Part shown: piece by piece, positions 16,992 through 25,827 of the stretch
Layout of the letters: every line of letters starts with the position of its first letter
Numbering within the stretch: the first letter of the stretch is position 1
NCBI RefSeq assembly: GCF_000024025.1
Contig: NC_013131.1
Span: 9,156,229-9,220,228, forward strand
DNA: 64,000 nt
Source: Catenulispora acidiphila DSM 44928
GTDB lineage: Bacteria > Actinomycetota > Actinomycetes > Streptomycetales > Catenulisporaceae
Direction of reading: 5' to 3'
Program-made: the position numbers and the translations under genes
The notes under the pieces: model-generated
Told to the model about the DNA's origin: nothing
The model's input: only the letters and a program-made list of their open reading frames with translations
Databases searched by the model: none

Positions 16992-17068
16992 TGGTAGCGG
17001 GGACAGGATTTGAACCTGCGACCTCTGGGTTATGAGCCCAGCGAGCTACCGAGCTGCTCCACCCCGCG
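16992..17068 (-). tRNA. tRNA-fMet (CAT), copy 1, CCA encoded
   Basis: A 74-nt cloverleaf plus an encoded CCA. The anticodon loop is CTCATAA, so the anticodon is CAT. Initiator identity is shown by three consecutive G:C pairs at the base of the anticodon stem (GGG/CCC) and by the unpaired first position of the acceptor stem (C1 opposite U72). The D arm is GAGC/GCTC and the T loop is TTCAAAT. The body is identical to the second copy at 44276-44349. Confidence 0.96.
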
Positions 17069-17157
17069 CCGTTTTGCTTCTCCTCTACTGTAACACCTCT
17101 TCGCTACCGCCTGGCGCGATATTCACCGCCGCACCTCCCACATCGCTGCAAGGGGAT

Positions 17158-18096
17158 ATGGCGCGGCGCCCCATTGCCAAGCCGACCGGCAGCCGAGAGC
17201 CTGGCGGGATGCGACAGAGCGTGGAGATCGAGTTCGCCTCGGGTGCCGGTTCGTACGCGGTGATCCGCTGGTCAGGACCCGAAGTAACGGCACAGACACC
17301 CACCGTGATCGCCGCGCACGGCATCACCGCCAACGGCCTGGCGTTCGCTCCGCTGGCCGAGGCTCTGCCGGAGGTCGACCTCGTCGCCCCGGACCTGCGC
17401 GGCCGCGGACGCTCCCGCGAGGTCGGCGGTCCGTACTCGATAGCCGCACACGCCGACGACCTGGTCCGCACGCTCGATGAGCTCGGGGTGGAGCGCGCGA
17501 CGCTCCTGGGCCATTCGATGGGCGGCTGGGTGGTCGCGACGGCGGCGGTGCGGCATCCGGACCGGTTCGGCGGCGTGGTGATCGTCGACGGCGGTCTGGG
17601 TTTCCCGCTGCCCGAGGACACCGACCTGGACGAATTCCTCGGCACTCTGCTCGGCCCGGCGATGGCCAAGCTGCGCACCGTCTACGCCAGCCGCGAGGAG
17701 TTCCTCAAGCCGTGGCGGACTCATCCCTCGTTCCAGGACGGCGGGTACACGCCCGAGGTCGAGGCGTACCTGCTGCGCGACATCATCGGCACCGAGCCGG
17801 AGCTGCGCTCGGCCGGGATCCTGGACGCGGTCCGCGGCGACGCGGCGGACCAGCTGCAGAACCCCGAGGTCATCGGTGCGATCCACCGGCTGCCGGTGCC
17901 CGCGGTGTTCCTGCACGCCGAGCGGGGACTGCTCAACGAGCCCGTCGGGCTCTACTCCCCCGAGACCGTCGCGGCGGCGAAACTCGCCGACGCCGGGGTG
18001 GACGTGCGCTTCGTCCCCGGCACCAACCATTACTCGATCTTGCTCGGCGACCGCGGGATCGCCGCGGTCGCCGAGGCGGTCAGGGCCCTGCTGTAG
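17158..18096 (+). CDS. Alpha/beta hydrolase
   Basis: A 312-residue serine hydrolase. The oxyanion region is AAHGITANG, the nucleophile elbow is GHSMGG (Ser near 120), and the catalytic histidine is probably that in GTNHYSI near the C-terminus. A lid-like helical insertion (PEDTDLDEFLGTLLG...) follows strand 6. The family spans esterases, C-C bond hydrolases and epoxide hydrolases; the substrate is unknown. I used the ATG opening MARRPIAK, which follows AAGGGG closely; ATG at 17209 (MRQSVEIE) is an alternative. Codons further upstream run into the tRNA gene and are not coding. Signal peptide absent. Confidence 0.85.
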   Translation: MARRPIAKPTGSREPGGMRQSVEIEFASGAGSYAVIRWSGPEVTAQTPTVIAAHGITANGLAFAPLAEALPEVDLVAPDLRGRGRSREVGGPYSIAAHADDLVRTLDELGVERATLLGHSMGGWVVATAAVRHPDRFGGVVIVDGGLGFPLPEDTDLDEFLGTLLGPAMAKLRTVYASREEFLKPWRTHPSFQDGGYTPEVEAYLLRDIIGTEPELRSAGILDAVRGDAADQLQNPEVIGAIHRLPVPAVFLHAERGLLNEPVGLYSPETVAAAKLADAGVDVRFVPGTNHYSILLGDRGIAAVAEAVRALL

Positions 18097-18123
18097 CGCA
18101 GCGCCCCGCTCTCGACCGGAAGG

Positions 18124-18151
18124 CCGGGCGCGGGTTCGAACCCGCGCCCGG
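18124..18151. terminator. Convergent terminator between hydrolase and oxidoreductase genes
   Basis: A perfect 28-base palindrome with arms CCGGGCGCGGGTTC lies between the stop codons of two convergent genes. It is symmetrical, so it can act on both strands. There is no long T-run on either side. Confidence 0.6.
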
Positions 18152-18162
18152 TGCGGACGCCC

Positions 18163-19335
18163 TCAGCGCACCTGCCCCCGGTCGAAGTACTCGGCCAGCT
18201 CCGGATCCAGCGGCGGGACCTCCAGCGGCGTGCCGCCGTCGCGCAGCGACAGCGTGGCCATGTAGCCGGCGGCCACGCTCATCCGCGCCGCGACCGGCGA
18301 GGTGTCGGTGGCGCCGCCGCCGCGGGCGAAGCGGGCGAACTCGGCCATGATCGCGCCGTCCGCGCCGCCGTGGCTGCCGACCGCGTCCGGGACCCGGTAG
18401 GCGATGTCGGCGTCGCCGCGGTAGCCGGTCGGTCCGGTGTTCCAGACCTTCACCGTGTCGCCGGGCCCGTCGCCGAAGTTCTCCAGCCGGCCCTCGGTGC
18501 CGATCACCGTGTAGTTGCGGAAGTAGTCCGGCGCGAAGTGGCACTGCTGGTAGGCGGCGATGACGCCGTTGTCCAGCGTCATGTTCATCACCGAGACGTC
18601 CTCGACCTCGACCTTGTGGTTGAGGTCGCGGCGCGCGGTCGGCGGCCAGTCGAACTCCTTGAGCCAGCCTTCGGGCCGCGGCGTCCCCTCCTGGCGCCGC
18701 GGCAGGCCGCCGTAGACCATCAGGTCGCCGAACGCGCTGACCCGCTGGGTGAAACCGCCGGCGAGCCAGTGCACGACGTCCAGGTCGTGCGCCGCCTTCT
18801 GCAGCAGCAGACCGGTGGTGCGGTCGCGCTCGGCGTGCCAGTCCTTGAAGTAGTAGTCGCCGCCGTAGGACACGAAGTGCCGTACCCACACGGTCTTCGG
18901 CTCGCCGATGTCGCCGCGGGCGATGGCGTCGCGCATCGTCCGCACCACACCCATGTGCCGCATGTTGTGGCCGACGTAGAGCCGGGTCCCGGTCTCGTAC
19001 GCGGCGCGCAGGATCGCATCGGAGCTCTCGATGGTGATGGCCATCGGCTTCTCCAGGTACACCGCCTTGCCCGCGCGCAGGCAGTCGACGGCGATGGCCT
19101 CGTGGGTGTCGTCCGGGGTCATGATGATGACCGCGTCGACGTCGGGGCGGATCAGCAGCTTGCGGTAGTCGCTCTCGGTGTCGGACACGCCGACCCGCTC
19201 GACCGCCTTGGCCAGGGCCGCGGGATCGGTGTCGCAGAGCACGGCGACCTCGAAGCCGCGGGCCGGCTGGTGGGCGGCGACGGCCAGCGAGGTGCGCAGG
19301 CCCAGGCCGATCACACCGATGCGCAGGTTGCTCAC
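18163..19335 (-). CDS. Gfo/Idh/MocA family oxidoreductase
   Basis: A 390-residue NAD(P)-dependent sugar dehydrogenase-like protein. The Rossmann loop reads GVIGLGLRTSLA, and the family's EKP motif appears as YLEKPMA. The C-terminal half forms the sheet domain that shapes the sugar site. The GTG start opens SNLRIGV, with AGAAAGG about 11 bases ahead. The gene is the last of an operon with a sugar-binding lipoprotein and two permeases, so it probably oxidises or epimerises the imported sugar or inositol. The exact substrate cannot be read from the sequence. Confidence 0.9.
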   Translation of the reverse strand: MSNLRIGVIGLGLRTSLAVAAHQPARGFEVAVLCDTDPAALAKAVERVGVSDTESDYRKLLIRPDVDAVIIMTPDDTHEAIAVDCLRAGKAVYLEKPMAITIESSDAILRAAYETGTRLYVGHNMRHMGVVRTMRDAIARGDIGEPKTVWVRHFVSYGGDYYFKDWHAERDRTTGLLLQKAAHDLDVVHWLAGGFTQRVSAFGDLMVYGGLPRRQEGTPRPEGWLKEFDWPPTARRDLNHKVEVEDVSVMNMTLDNGVIAAYQQCHFAPDYFRNYTVIGTEGRLENFGDGPGDTVKVWNTGPTGYRGDADIAYRVPDAVGSHGGADGAIMAEFARFARGGGATDTSPVAARMSVAAGYMATLSLRDGGTPLEVPPLDPELAEYFDRGQVR

Positions 19336-19361
19336 AGGAGGGGGTGCCTTTCTGGAAAGTC

Positions 19362-20177
19362 TTACTTCGTGCCGGTGAGGGCGATGCCCTCGGTGATGCG
19401 GCGCTGCGCGGCCAGGAAGAGCAGGATCATCGGCAGGCTGGCCAGCAGCGAGCCGGCCATCAGCAGCGGGTACTCGGTGAGGTGCTCGCCCTGGAGCGTG
19501 GACAGGCCCACGGTGAGCGGCATCTTGGCGTCGTCGTTCACGACGACCAGCGGCCACAGCAGGTCGTTCCACGACCACAGCACCGTGAGCACGCCCATCG
19601 AGATCAGCCCGGGCTTGGCCAGCGGCAGCATCACCGACCAGAAGATGCGGAAGGTGCCGGCGCCGTCCAGGCGCGCCGCCTCCTCGACCTCGTTCGGCAG
19701 CGACATGAAGAACTGCCGCAGCATGAACGTGCCGAAGGCGCTGAACAGACCCGGCAGGACCACGCCGGACAGCGTGTTGAGCAGGCCCAGGTTCTGCACC
19801 AGCTGGTATTGCGGCAGCAGGTAGACCTGGCTGGGCACCATCAGGACCGCGAGCATCACCAGGAACAGGGCGTTGCGGCCCGGGAAGCGCAGCCGCGCGA
19901 AGGCATAGGCGGCCATCGAGCAGAACAGCACCTGCGCCAGGACCCGGACCACCGTCTGCAGCACCGAGTTCAGGAACTGTTGGGCGAACTTGGTGTCGTG
20001 GAAGACCTGGCTGTAGTTCGACCACTGCCACGAGGGCAGGAAGTGCGGCGGCACGCTCGTGGTCTCGCCGGTGGTCTGCAGCGAGGTGATGAGCTGCCAC
20101 AGGAACGGCGCCACCATCGCCGCGGCGCCGACGGCCAGGATCACGTGGACCGGCCACAGCCGCTGCCTGCTACCCAT
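19362..20177 (-). CDS. Carbohydrate ABC transporter permease (MalG type)
   Basis: A 271-residue inner-membrane protein with six predicted helices. The coupling motif EAARLDGAGTFRIFWSVMLP matches the EAA loop that docks on the ATPase. It overlaps the preceding permease gene by 8 bases, so they are translationally coupled and should form a heterodimer. No ATPase gene is in the operon; in actinobacteria such CUT1 importers commonly share the MsiK ATPase, which is the likely partner here. Confidence 0.94.
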   Translation of the reverse strand: MGSRQRLWPVHVILAVGAAAMVAPFLWQLITSLQTTGETTSVPPHFLPSWQWSNYSQVFHDTKFAQQFLNSVLQTVVRVLAQVLFCSMAAYAFARLRFPGRNALFLVMLAVLMVPSQVYLLPQYQLVQNLGLLNTLSGVVLPGLFSAFGTFMLRQFFMSLPNEVEEAARLDGAGTFRIFWSVMLPLAKPGLISMGVLTVLWSWNDLLWPLVVVNDDAKMPLTVGLSTLQGEHLTEYPLLMAGSLLASLPMILLFLAAQRRITEGIALTGTK

Positions 20178-21180
20178 AGTGGACCCACCTCTTCTGCAGC
20201 CGGAACTGGAGCGCGGTCAGCAGGAGCAGCACCAGCGTGAGCACCACGGCGATGGCCGCGGCGAGCCCTTGGTTGCCGGTGACGAAGGCGTCCTCGTAGA
20301 ACAGGTACGCGATCGTCTTGCTGCCGGCCAGCGCCGGGTTGGACTTGCCGAGCATCAGCAACACCATGTCGAACATCTGCAGGCCGCTGATCACCGACAG
20401 CACCGAGACGAAGAAGATGCTGGGGCTCAGCAGGGGCAGTGTGATCGAGAAGAACTGCCGGATCCTTCCGGCGCCTTCCAGCGAGGAGGCCTCGTAGTAC
20501 TGGCGCGGGATGTTCTTCAGCCCGGCGGCGAAGATGATCATGTTGTAGCCCAGCGAGCTCCAGATGCCCACCAGGCCCATGGCCCAGACCGTGTACCGGT
20601 CGTCGGACACCCAGTGCGGACCGTGGATCCCGATCAGCGACAGCAGGTAGTTGATGAGCCCGTAGTCGCCGTTGTAGAGCCAGCGCCAGATCATCGCGAC
20701 CGCGGCGGGCATGGTGACCACCGGGATGAAGTACAGGACCCGGTACAGGCTCGCGTACTTGCCGCTGACCTGGTTCATCAGCGCCGCGAAGACGATCGAC
20801 AGCGGGATGCCGGCCAGGATGATCAGCGAGTACTTGACGGTGTTCCAGACCGCGCGCGGCAGCTGGGGATCGGACATGAACGAGCTGTAGTTCTTGAAGC
20901 CGACCCACTGCTGGCCGCCGAAGACGCCCCACGAGGTGAAGCTGAAGTAGGCGGACTGGACGATCGGCCACAGGTAGAAGATCGCCAGGCCGAGGAACAA
21001 GGGCCCGATCATCGCGTAGCCCCAGGCCCATTCCTTCATGTGCGCCTTGGAGAACCGGGGGCGGCCGGTGACCGGCCGGCGGCCCGCGCTCCCCGCGCTC
21101 CCCGGACCGCGCTCCGGTCCGGGGCCCGTCCCCGTCGCCGCCCGACCGGCGGCGACGGAGGTGGATTCGGTGGCTGACAC
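20170..21180 (-). CDS. Carbohydrate ABC transporter permease (MalF type)
   Basis: A 336-residue permease. The N-terminal ~45 residues are a Ser/Gly/Pro/Arg-rich cytoplasmic tail; six membrane helices follow. The EAA loop reads YEASSLEGAGRIRQFFSITLP. It starts 3 bases after the binding-protein stop and overlaps the MalG-type gene, so the order binding protein, MalF, MalG is kept as in other CUT1 importers. Confidence 0.94.
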   Translation of the reverse strand: MSATESTSVAAGRAATGTGPGPERGPGSAGSAGRRPVTGRPRFSKAHMKEWAWGYAMIGPLFLGLAIFYLWPIVQSAYFSFTSWGVFGGQQWVGFKNYSSFMSDPQLPRAVWNTVKYSLIILAGIPLSIVFAALMNQVSGKYASLYRVLYFIPVVTMPAAVAMIWRWLYNGDYGLINYLLSLIGIHGPHWVSDDRYTVWAMGLVGIWSSLGYNMIIFAAGLKNIPRQYYEASSLEGAGRIRQFFSITLPLLSPSIFFVSVLSVISGLQMFDMVLLMLGKSNPALAGSKTIAYLFYEDAFVTGNQGLAAAIAVVLTLVLLLLTALQFRLQKRWVHYG

Positions 21181-21183
21181 CCG

Positions 21184-22446
21184 CTACTCCTTGGCCAGTT
21201 CGGCGTTCATCTGGTCCGCGATCTGCTTGGCGCCGGTCTGCAGGTCGAGCTTGCCGCCCCAGATCTGGTCCAGCGTGGCCTGCATCGGCGTGGCCCAGGC
21301 CGCGGTGTTCTTCGACACCGGGTAGGGCACCGCGACGGCCAGCTGGTCGATGAAGGACTGCAGGTGGTACTGCGGGGTCGAGGCGACCCAGGTCGCGGAC
21401 AGACCGTTGTAGGCCGGGATCACGGTGCCGGTCTTGGCCTGGATCTCGTTGGCCTGCTTGGAGCCGAGGAACTGCACGAACTCCCAGGCGGCCTGCGGAT
21501 GCTTGGTCTTGGCGTAGATGACGTTCGCCAGGCCGTTGATGACGGTCGCCTGCTTGCCGTCCGGACCGGCCGGCAGCGGCGCGACGTCGGCGTCCAGGCC
21601 GGCCGCCGCCTTGTACTCGGGCATGTCGTAGTCGCCGTCGGCGAACATGGCCGCCTTGCCCGAGGCGAACAGCTGGTCCGGCTGGGTGTCGGTCATCTGC
21701 TGCGCGGTCGGCGAGACGTGGTACTTGGTGATGAAGTCCAGCGCGTACTGCAGGCCGGCGACGCTCTTCGGGTCGTCGAACCCGGACTTCTTGTGGTCCG
21801 GGGTGATGGGCTGGCCGCCGGCCTGGAGGATGGTGTTGAACAGGTTCTCCTGCGTCCAGTCCGGCGAGGCGATGCCCCACACGCCCTTGCCCGGGTCGTT
21901 CAGCTTCTGGGCCGCGCTGATCACGTCCTGCCAGGTCCAACTCGCGGTCGGGTATTTCACCCCGGCGGCGTCGAAAAGCTTCTTGTTGTACCAGAGCCCG
22001 ACGGTGTCGAAGTCCTTCGGCATGCCGTACTGCTTGCCGTCGAGGGTGTAGCTGGCGTTCAGGGACTTCGGGAACGGGCTGTTGTCGAAGCCGGGCTTGT
22101 CCGACAGCGAGAGCAGCTGGTGCTGGCCGGCGTACAGGCCGACGCGCGGGGTGTTCATCCAGAAGACGTCCGGCGCGGTCCCGGAGGCGGCCGCGGTCTG
22201 GAGCTTGGTCCAGTAGTCGGCGTTCGGCGTCAGCTGGATGTCGATGGTGATGTTCGGGTGCGCCGCGTGGAAGGCGTCGGCGATCTCCTGCATCGCCGGC
22301 TTCTGCTTGGTGTCCCAGATGCCGTAGGTGAGGGTGACCGGACCGGAGTCGGCCTGTCCGGACGACGCGGATTTCGAGGAGGAACAGCCGGTCGCGGCCA
22401 GGGCCAGAGCCCCGGCGCCGACCAGCACCAACGCCTTTCGGAACAT
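21184..22446 (-). CDS. Sugar-binding lipoprotein of ABC importer
   Basis: A 420-residue extracellular solute-binding protein (family 1). It begins with a lipoprotein signal peptide whose lipobox ends ALAATGC, followed by a Ser-rich linker. The mature part carries the family's hinge features (DYWTKLQTAAASGTAPDVFWM, WYNKKLFDAAGV). It should be anchored to the outer face of the membrane and deliver an oligosaccharide or monosaccharide to the adjacent permeases. The ATG is preceded by GGGAG. It is transcribed divergently from a ROK regulator that probably controls it. Confidence 0.94.
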   Translation of the reverse strand: MFRKALVLVGAGALALAATGCSSSKSASSGQADSGPVTLTYGIWDTKQKPAMQEIADAFHAAHPNITIDIQLTPNADYWTKLQTAAASGTAPDVFWMNTPRVGLYAGQHQLLSLSDKPGFDNSPFPKSLNASYTLDGKQYGMPKDFDTVGLWYNKKLFDAAGVKYPTASWTWQDVISAAQKLNDPGKGVWGIASPDWTQENLFNTILQAGGQPITPDHKKSGFDDPKSVAGLQYALDFITKYHVSPTAQQMTDTQPDQLFASGKAAMFADGDYDMPEYKAAAGLDADVAPLPAGPDGKQATVINGLANVIYAKTKHPQAAWEFVQFLGSKQANEIQAKTGTVIPAYNGLSATWVASTPQYHLQSFIDQLAVAVPYPVSKNTAAWATPMQATLDQIWGGKLDLQTGAKQIADQMNAELAKE

Positions 22447-22729
22447 GCGCGTCTCCCTACGTTTTCGAGTTGCGCCGAGCGCCGTGGAGCAGGCGTCTTC
22501 GCCTGTCAGAGGGCTGTGAGGGGTGGGTACGGGAGGCGAGCCGCCCGTGACCCGGGACACTAGCCGCCGTTTTTGCTTGAGACCAGGGTTAATCGAGCAG
22601 ACTCCCGCACGAGACGCGAAAAAGTGCTCGTTCCGAGACCGCTCCGTGATCTTGGATCGGGAGGAGTCGGACATCTTTAAACTGGAAGCTGGGATAAATA
22701 TCCGCCACCGCGGCCCCGCCCGGCCTAAG
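22447..22729. promoter_or_regulatory. Divergent control region between sugar importer and ROK regulator
   Basis: This 283-base gap must hold promoters for both directions. On the plus strand, TTGGAT and TTTAAA 18 bases apart form a plausible promoter for the regulator. There are AT-rich patches at GGTTAATC, GAAAAAGT and GATAAATATCC, unusual for this GC-rich sequence, that may be ROK operator or promoter elements. I could not define a convincing repeated operator. Confidence 0.4.
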
Positions 22730-23935
22730 ATGGCCGCCATGCGACGGACCAGCGGCGACGGCAGCTTCCTGCGGAGCCTGAACGAGGTGGCGGTGCTGCG
22801 CGCGCTGCGGGAGACCGGGACCCCGACCCTGGCCGAGGTCGCCCGGGCCGCGCAGCTGTCCCGCGCCACGACCGAGGTCATCATGGACTCGCTGCAGCGC
22901 AACGGCTGGGTGGTCGAGGCCGGGGCGGTGGCCGACGGGCAGCGCGGACGGCCGGCCCGGCGCTACACCTTCCGCGCCGCCGCGGCGCACGTCGCGGGGG
23001 TCGCGATCGGCGGCTCGGGGGTCGCCGCCATGGTCGCCGACCTGGATGGGGACGTCGTCGGACGGGCCGTGGAGCACCTGAGCCCGGAGCTGTCGGCGGC
23101 GGACCGGCTGACCGCCGTGCAGCGGGTGCTGGAGCACGCCGCCGGCGAGGCCGACGTGCCGCTGAGCCGGCTGGCCTCGGTCGGCGTCGGCACCACCGGC
23201 GTCATCGACAACCAGGGCCGGGTGCTCAAGAGCGTGGCGCTGTCCGACTGGTCGGGGGTGGACCTGCAGGCCGAGCTGGCCTCGCGGCTGCCGGTCCCGG
23301 TCCAGGTCGAGAACGACATGCGGCTGGCGGTGCTGGCCGAGCACTGGCGCGGCGCGGCGTGCGAGCACGACAACGTGCTCTACCTGCACACCGGCCGCCG
23401 GATCGGGCTGGGCCTGCTGTTCGACGGGGTGCCCTACCGGGGCTCGCACGCCGCCGCCGGCGAGCTCGGCGGGCACCCGAACAGCCGCTGGGCGGCGTTC
23501 CAGCACGTCATGGACTACGCGATGGCCGCCGATCCGGGCGAGCTGCGGGCGCCCTCGCAGGCCGCGCTGTTCGCGATGCGGCGCGCGGCCGCGGGCGAGG
23601 AGAAGGCCGCCGCGGCGTTCGAGGCCTTCGCCCGGGCGCTGGCCGAAGGGCTGGTCAGCCTGGTGACGCCGCTGGACCCGGACCTTGTGGTGATCGGCGG
23701 CAGCCTGGCGCAGACCGGCGAGCACCTCACCGAGCCGATCAGGAGCCTGCTCGGCGAGGTATGCCTGTATCCGCCGGACGTGAAGGTCTCAGAGCTCGGA
23801 GGCGACGCGGTCGGGATGGGCGCCGTGCGGCTCGCCCTCGACCACGCCGAGCCGGTCCTGTTCGCCTCGTTGTCCTCGGCCTCGGCCGCGTCCGTCTCCG
23901 CGGAGGCGCCCTCCGGAGCCTCCCCCGCCGCGTAG
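22730..23935 (+). CDS. ROK family transcriptional regulator
   Basis: A 401-residue protein. An N-terminal winged helix (TLAEVARAAQLSRATTEVIMDSL) is followed by the ROK kinase-like fold (VGVGTTGVID, DLVVIGGSLAQTG). The usual zinc motif CxCGxxGC after the AGELGG stretch is absent; the sequence there reads GGHPNSRWAAF. It is therefore a divergent, probably non-kinase regulator of the NagC/XylR type. It is transcribed away from the sugar importer, the likely target. ATG codons at 22730 and 22739 are both possible. The last 147 bases run antisense to the end of livM. Confidence 0.88.
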   Translation: MAAMRRTSGDGSFLRSLNEVAVLRALRETGTPTLAEVARAAQLSRATTEVIMDSLQRNGWVVEAGAVADGQRGRPARRYTFRAAAAHVAGVAIGGSGVAAMVADLDGDVVGRAVEHLSPELSAADRLTAVQRVLEHAAGEADVPLSRLASVGVGTTGVIDNQGRVLKSVALSDWSGVDLQAELASRLPVPVQVENDMRLAVLAEHWRGAACEHDNVLYLHTGRRIGLGLLFDGVPYRGSHAAAGELGGHPNSRWAAFQHVMDYAMAADPGELRAPSQAALFAMRRAAAGEEKAAAAFEAFARALAEGLVSLVTPLDPDLVVIGGSLAQTGEHLTEPIRSLLGEVCLYPPDVKVSELGGDAVGMGAVRLALDHAEPVLFASLSSASAASVSAEAPSGASPAA

Positions 23936-24955
23936 CCCAAGCCGGTGCGGCAGCGCGGCCAGACCGCCGGGGACCGCGTAGACCACGAGCACGAACAGCA
24001 CGCCGAGCAGCACCAGCGGTTGCGAGAGCGGGATGCGCAGCACGTCGGGCAAGCCGGCGACCGCATCCGAGGTGGCGACCGCGCCGAGCCGGTGGTCCAG
24101 CAGCGTGTAGAGCACGCCGCCGAGCACCGGACCCCAGCGTGTGCCGGACCCGCCGAGGACCACCATCACCAGCAGCGCGAGGGTGAAGTCGGTGGTCGTG
24201 GTCTCGGGCGTGGCACCGGCGGTGACCAGAAGGTGCACCACGCCGCCGGCCGCGCCGAGCGTCCCGGCCAGCACGAACGCGCCGAGCTGGTAGCGGAACG
24301 GGTTCAGGCCGAGCACCTCGGCGCGCCGCTCGTTGTCGCGGATCGCCTGCCAGACCTTGCCGATCCGGCTGCCGGTCAGCCACCACACGACGCCGCAGAC
24401 CAGGACCAGGTACGCCAGCGCCAGCCAGTACAGGTTGACGGTGTTGACCACACCGACGAGCGCCGAGGGCACCTTCTCGGTGGTCAGCGGGAGCCCTTCC
24501 TCCCCGCCGGTGGTCTTCGGGTCGCGGCCGACCAGGATGGAGCCGGCCTGCGCGAACGCCAGGGTGACCATGGCGAACCCGACGGTCCCGAGATTTCCGA
24601 CACCCTTCAGCGAAACCGCGCCGAGCAGGGTGCTGACGACGGCGCCGATCACGATCGCGAGAAGCGCGGCGGCGGCCAGCGGCAGATGCGAGTCCTTCAT
24701 CGCCAGCTCCGCGCTGTACGCGCCGACGGCGACGTAGAGCGCGTGCCCGAACGACATCAGGCCCAAGCGCCCGAACAGCAGGTCGTAGCCGACGGCCAGC
24801 CCGGCGAACAGCAGGCACAGCGCGAGCAGCTGGAGCGAGCCGGGAGTGTTGACCGCGCCGTCGAACACGCCGGGGATCCGGAGCGTCGAGTACGGCAGGC
24901 AGAGCAGGACCGCGAGGACCGCGACCGGGATCAGGTTCTTGACGTGGCGCTTCAC
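23789..24955 (-). CDS. livM: Branched-chain amino acid-type ABC permease (LivM)
   Basis: A 388-residue LivM-family permease with about ten hydrophobic segments; the conserved loop NERRAEVLGLNPFRYQL is the coupling region. The family normally ends near PGGLAALPHRLG (about residue 335). Here the frame continues for some 47 residues of Gly/Arg-rich and polar sequence lying entirely antisense to the 3' end of the ROK gene. The start overlaps the livH stop by 4 bases (ATGA). It is the last gene of the bdh-pucR-sco-liv operon. The substrate may be branched-chain amino acids or, given the operon, a hydroxy- or keto-acid. Confidence 0.88.
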   Translation of the reverse strand: MKRHVKNLIPVAVLAVLLCLPYSTLRIPGVFDGAVNTPGSLQLLALCLLFAGLAVGYDLLFGRLGLMSFGHALYVAVGAYSAELAMKDSHLPLAAAALLAIVIGAVVSTLLGAVSLKGVGNLGTVGFAMVTLAFAQAGSILVGRDPKTTGGEEGLPLTTEKVPSALVGVVNTVNLYWLALAYLVLVCGVVWWLTGSRIGKVWQAIRDNERRAEVLGLNPFRYQLGAFVLAGTLGAAGGVVHLLVTAGATPETTTTDFTLALLVMVVLGGSGTRWGPVLGGVLYTLLDHRLGAVATSDAVAGLPDVLRIPLSQPLVLLGVLFVLVVYAVPGGLAALPHRLGLRGGGGSGGRLRGDGRGRGRGQRGEQDRLGVVEGEPHGAHPDRVASEL

Positions 24956-25827
24956 GCGGTCCTCCGGATGAGCCTGTCGATGCCGTCCCGGTTGCCGCGG
25001 ACCAGCAGCACGACGGCGAGGATCGCCACCGCGGCGAAGTCGCCGAGGCCGGAGGCGGCGTAGTAGTTGGTGAACTGCTGGATCAGCCCGACCGCCGCCG
25101 CGGCGAGCGCGACCCCGTCGGTCCGCCCCATCCCGCCGATCACCACGACCACGAACCCGAACACCAGCAACGATGTCCCCTGACCCGGCGAGACACTGCC
25201 GAAGTACACCCCGCCCAACGCCCCGGCCAGCCCGGCGAGCGCCCCGCCGATCGCGAAGACCAGGGTGAACGCCTTGCGCACGTCGATGCCGAGCGCGGTG
25301 ACCATGGCACGGTCCTCGACCCCGGCGCGGACGACGAGGCCGTACCTAGTCTTGGCCAGGAACAGCTTGAGGGCCGCGAGAACCACGATCGCGGCGGCGA
25401 TGAGGACGAAGCGGTCGGTCGGAACCTTCGCGCCGAGGAGGCTGACGGTCCCGGCGAGCTGCTTGGGCGGGTTCATCTGGTGGGCGTCGGCGCCCCAGAT
25501 GCCTTGGACGAGCGCGGGGAGCGCGAGACCGAGTCCGACGGTGACGAGGATCTGGTCCTTGGGGCGCGAGTAGAGGGGTCTGATGAGGACGGTCTCGATG
25601 ACGGCGGCGAGCAGGGCGCCGACGCCTATGGCCGCCGCCACGGCGAGCGCGAAGGGCAGGTGGCCGGTCAGGCGCCAGGCCGCGTAGGCGCCGGCGGTGA
25701 CGAGGGCGCCGTGGGCGAAGTTGAGGACGTCCATCAGGCCGAAGATGAGGGACAGGCCGCTGGCGATGAGGAAGTAGAGGGCGCCTAGGCCGAGGCCGGT
25801 GAGGGTGAGGAGGACGAGGGTGCTCAC
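24952..25827 (-). CDS. livH: Branched-chain amino acid-type ABC permease (LivH)
   Basis: A 291-residue permease typical of LivH. It has the N-terminal helix-loop LGALYFLIASGLSLIFGLMDVLNFAHG, the GIDVRKAFTLVFAIGGALAGLAG segment and a C-terminal VRGNRDGIDRL. It forms the membrane channel with LivM. Four-base overlaps on both sides couple it to livF and livM. Confidence 0.93.
   Translation of the reverse strand: MSTLVLLTLTGLGLGALYFLIASGLSLIFGLMDVLNFAHGALVTAGAYAAWRLTGHLPFALAVAAAIGVGALLAAVIETVLIRPLYSRPKDQILVTVGLGLALPALVQGIWGADAHQMNPPKQLAGTVSLLGAKVPTDRFVLIAAAIVVLAALKLFLAKTRYGLVVRAGVEDRAMVTALGIDVRKAFTLVFAIGGALAGLAGALGGVYFGSVSPGQGTSLLVFGFVVVVIGGMGRTDGVALAAAAVGLIQQFTNYYAASGLGDFAAVAILAVVLLVRGNRDGIDRLIRRTA

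Noticed and set aside
17032-17157. An upstream extension of the alpha/beta hydrolase running through the tRNA gene
   Set aside because: The extra codons cover tRNA-fMet sequence and promoter; the same peptide start appears by chance at the second tRNA copy.
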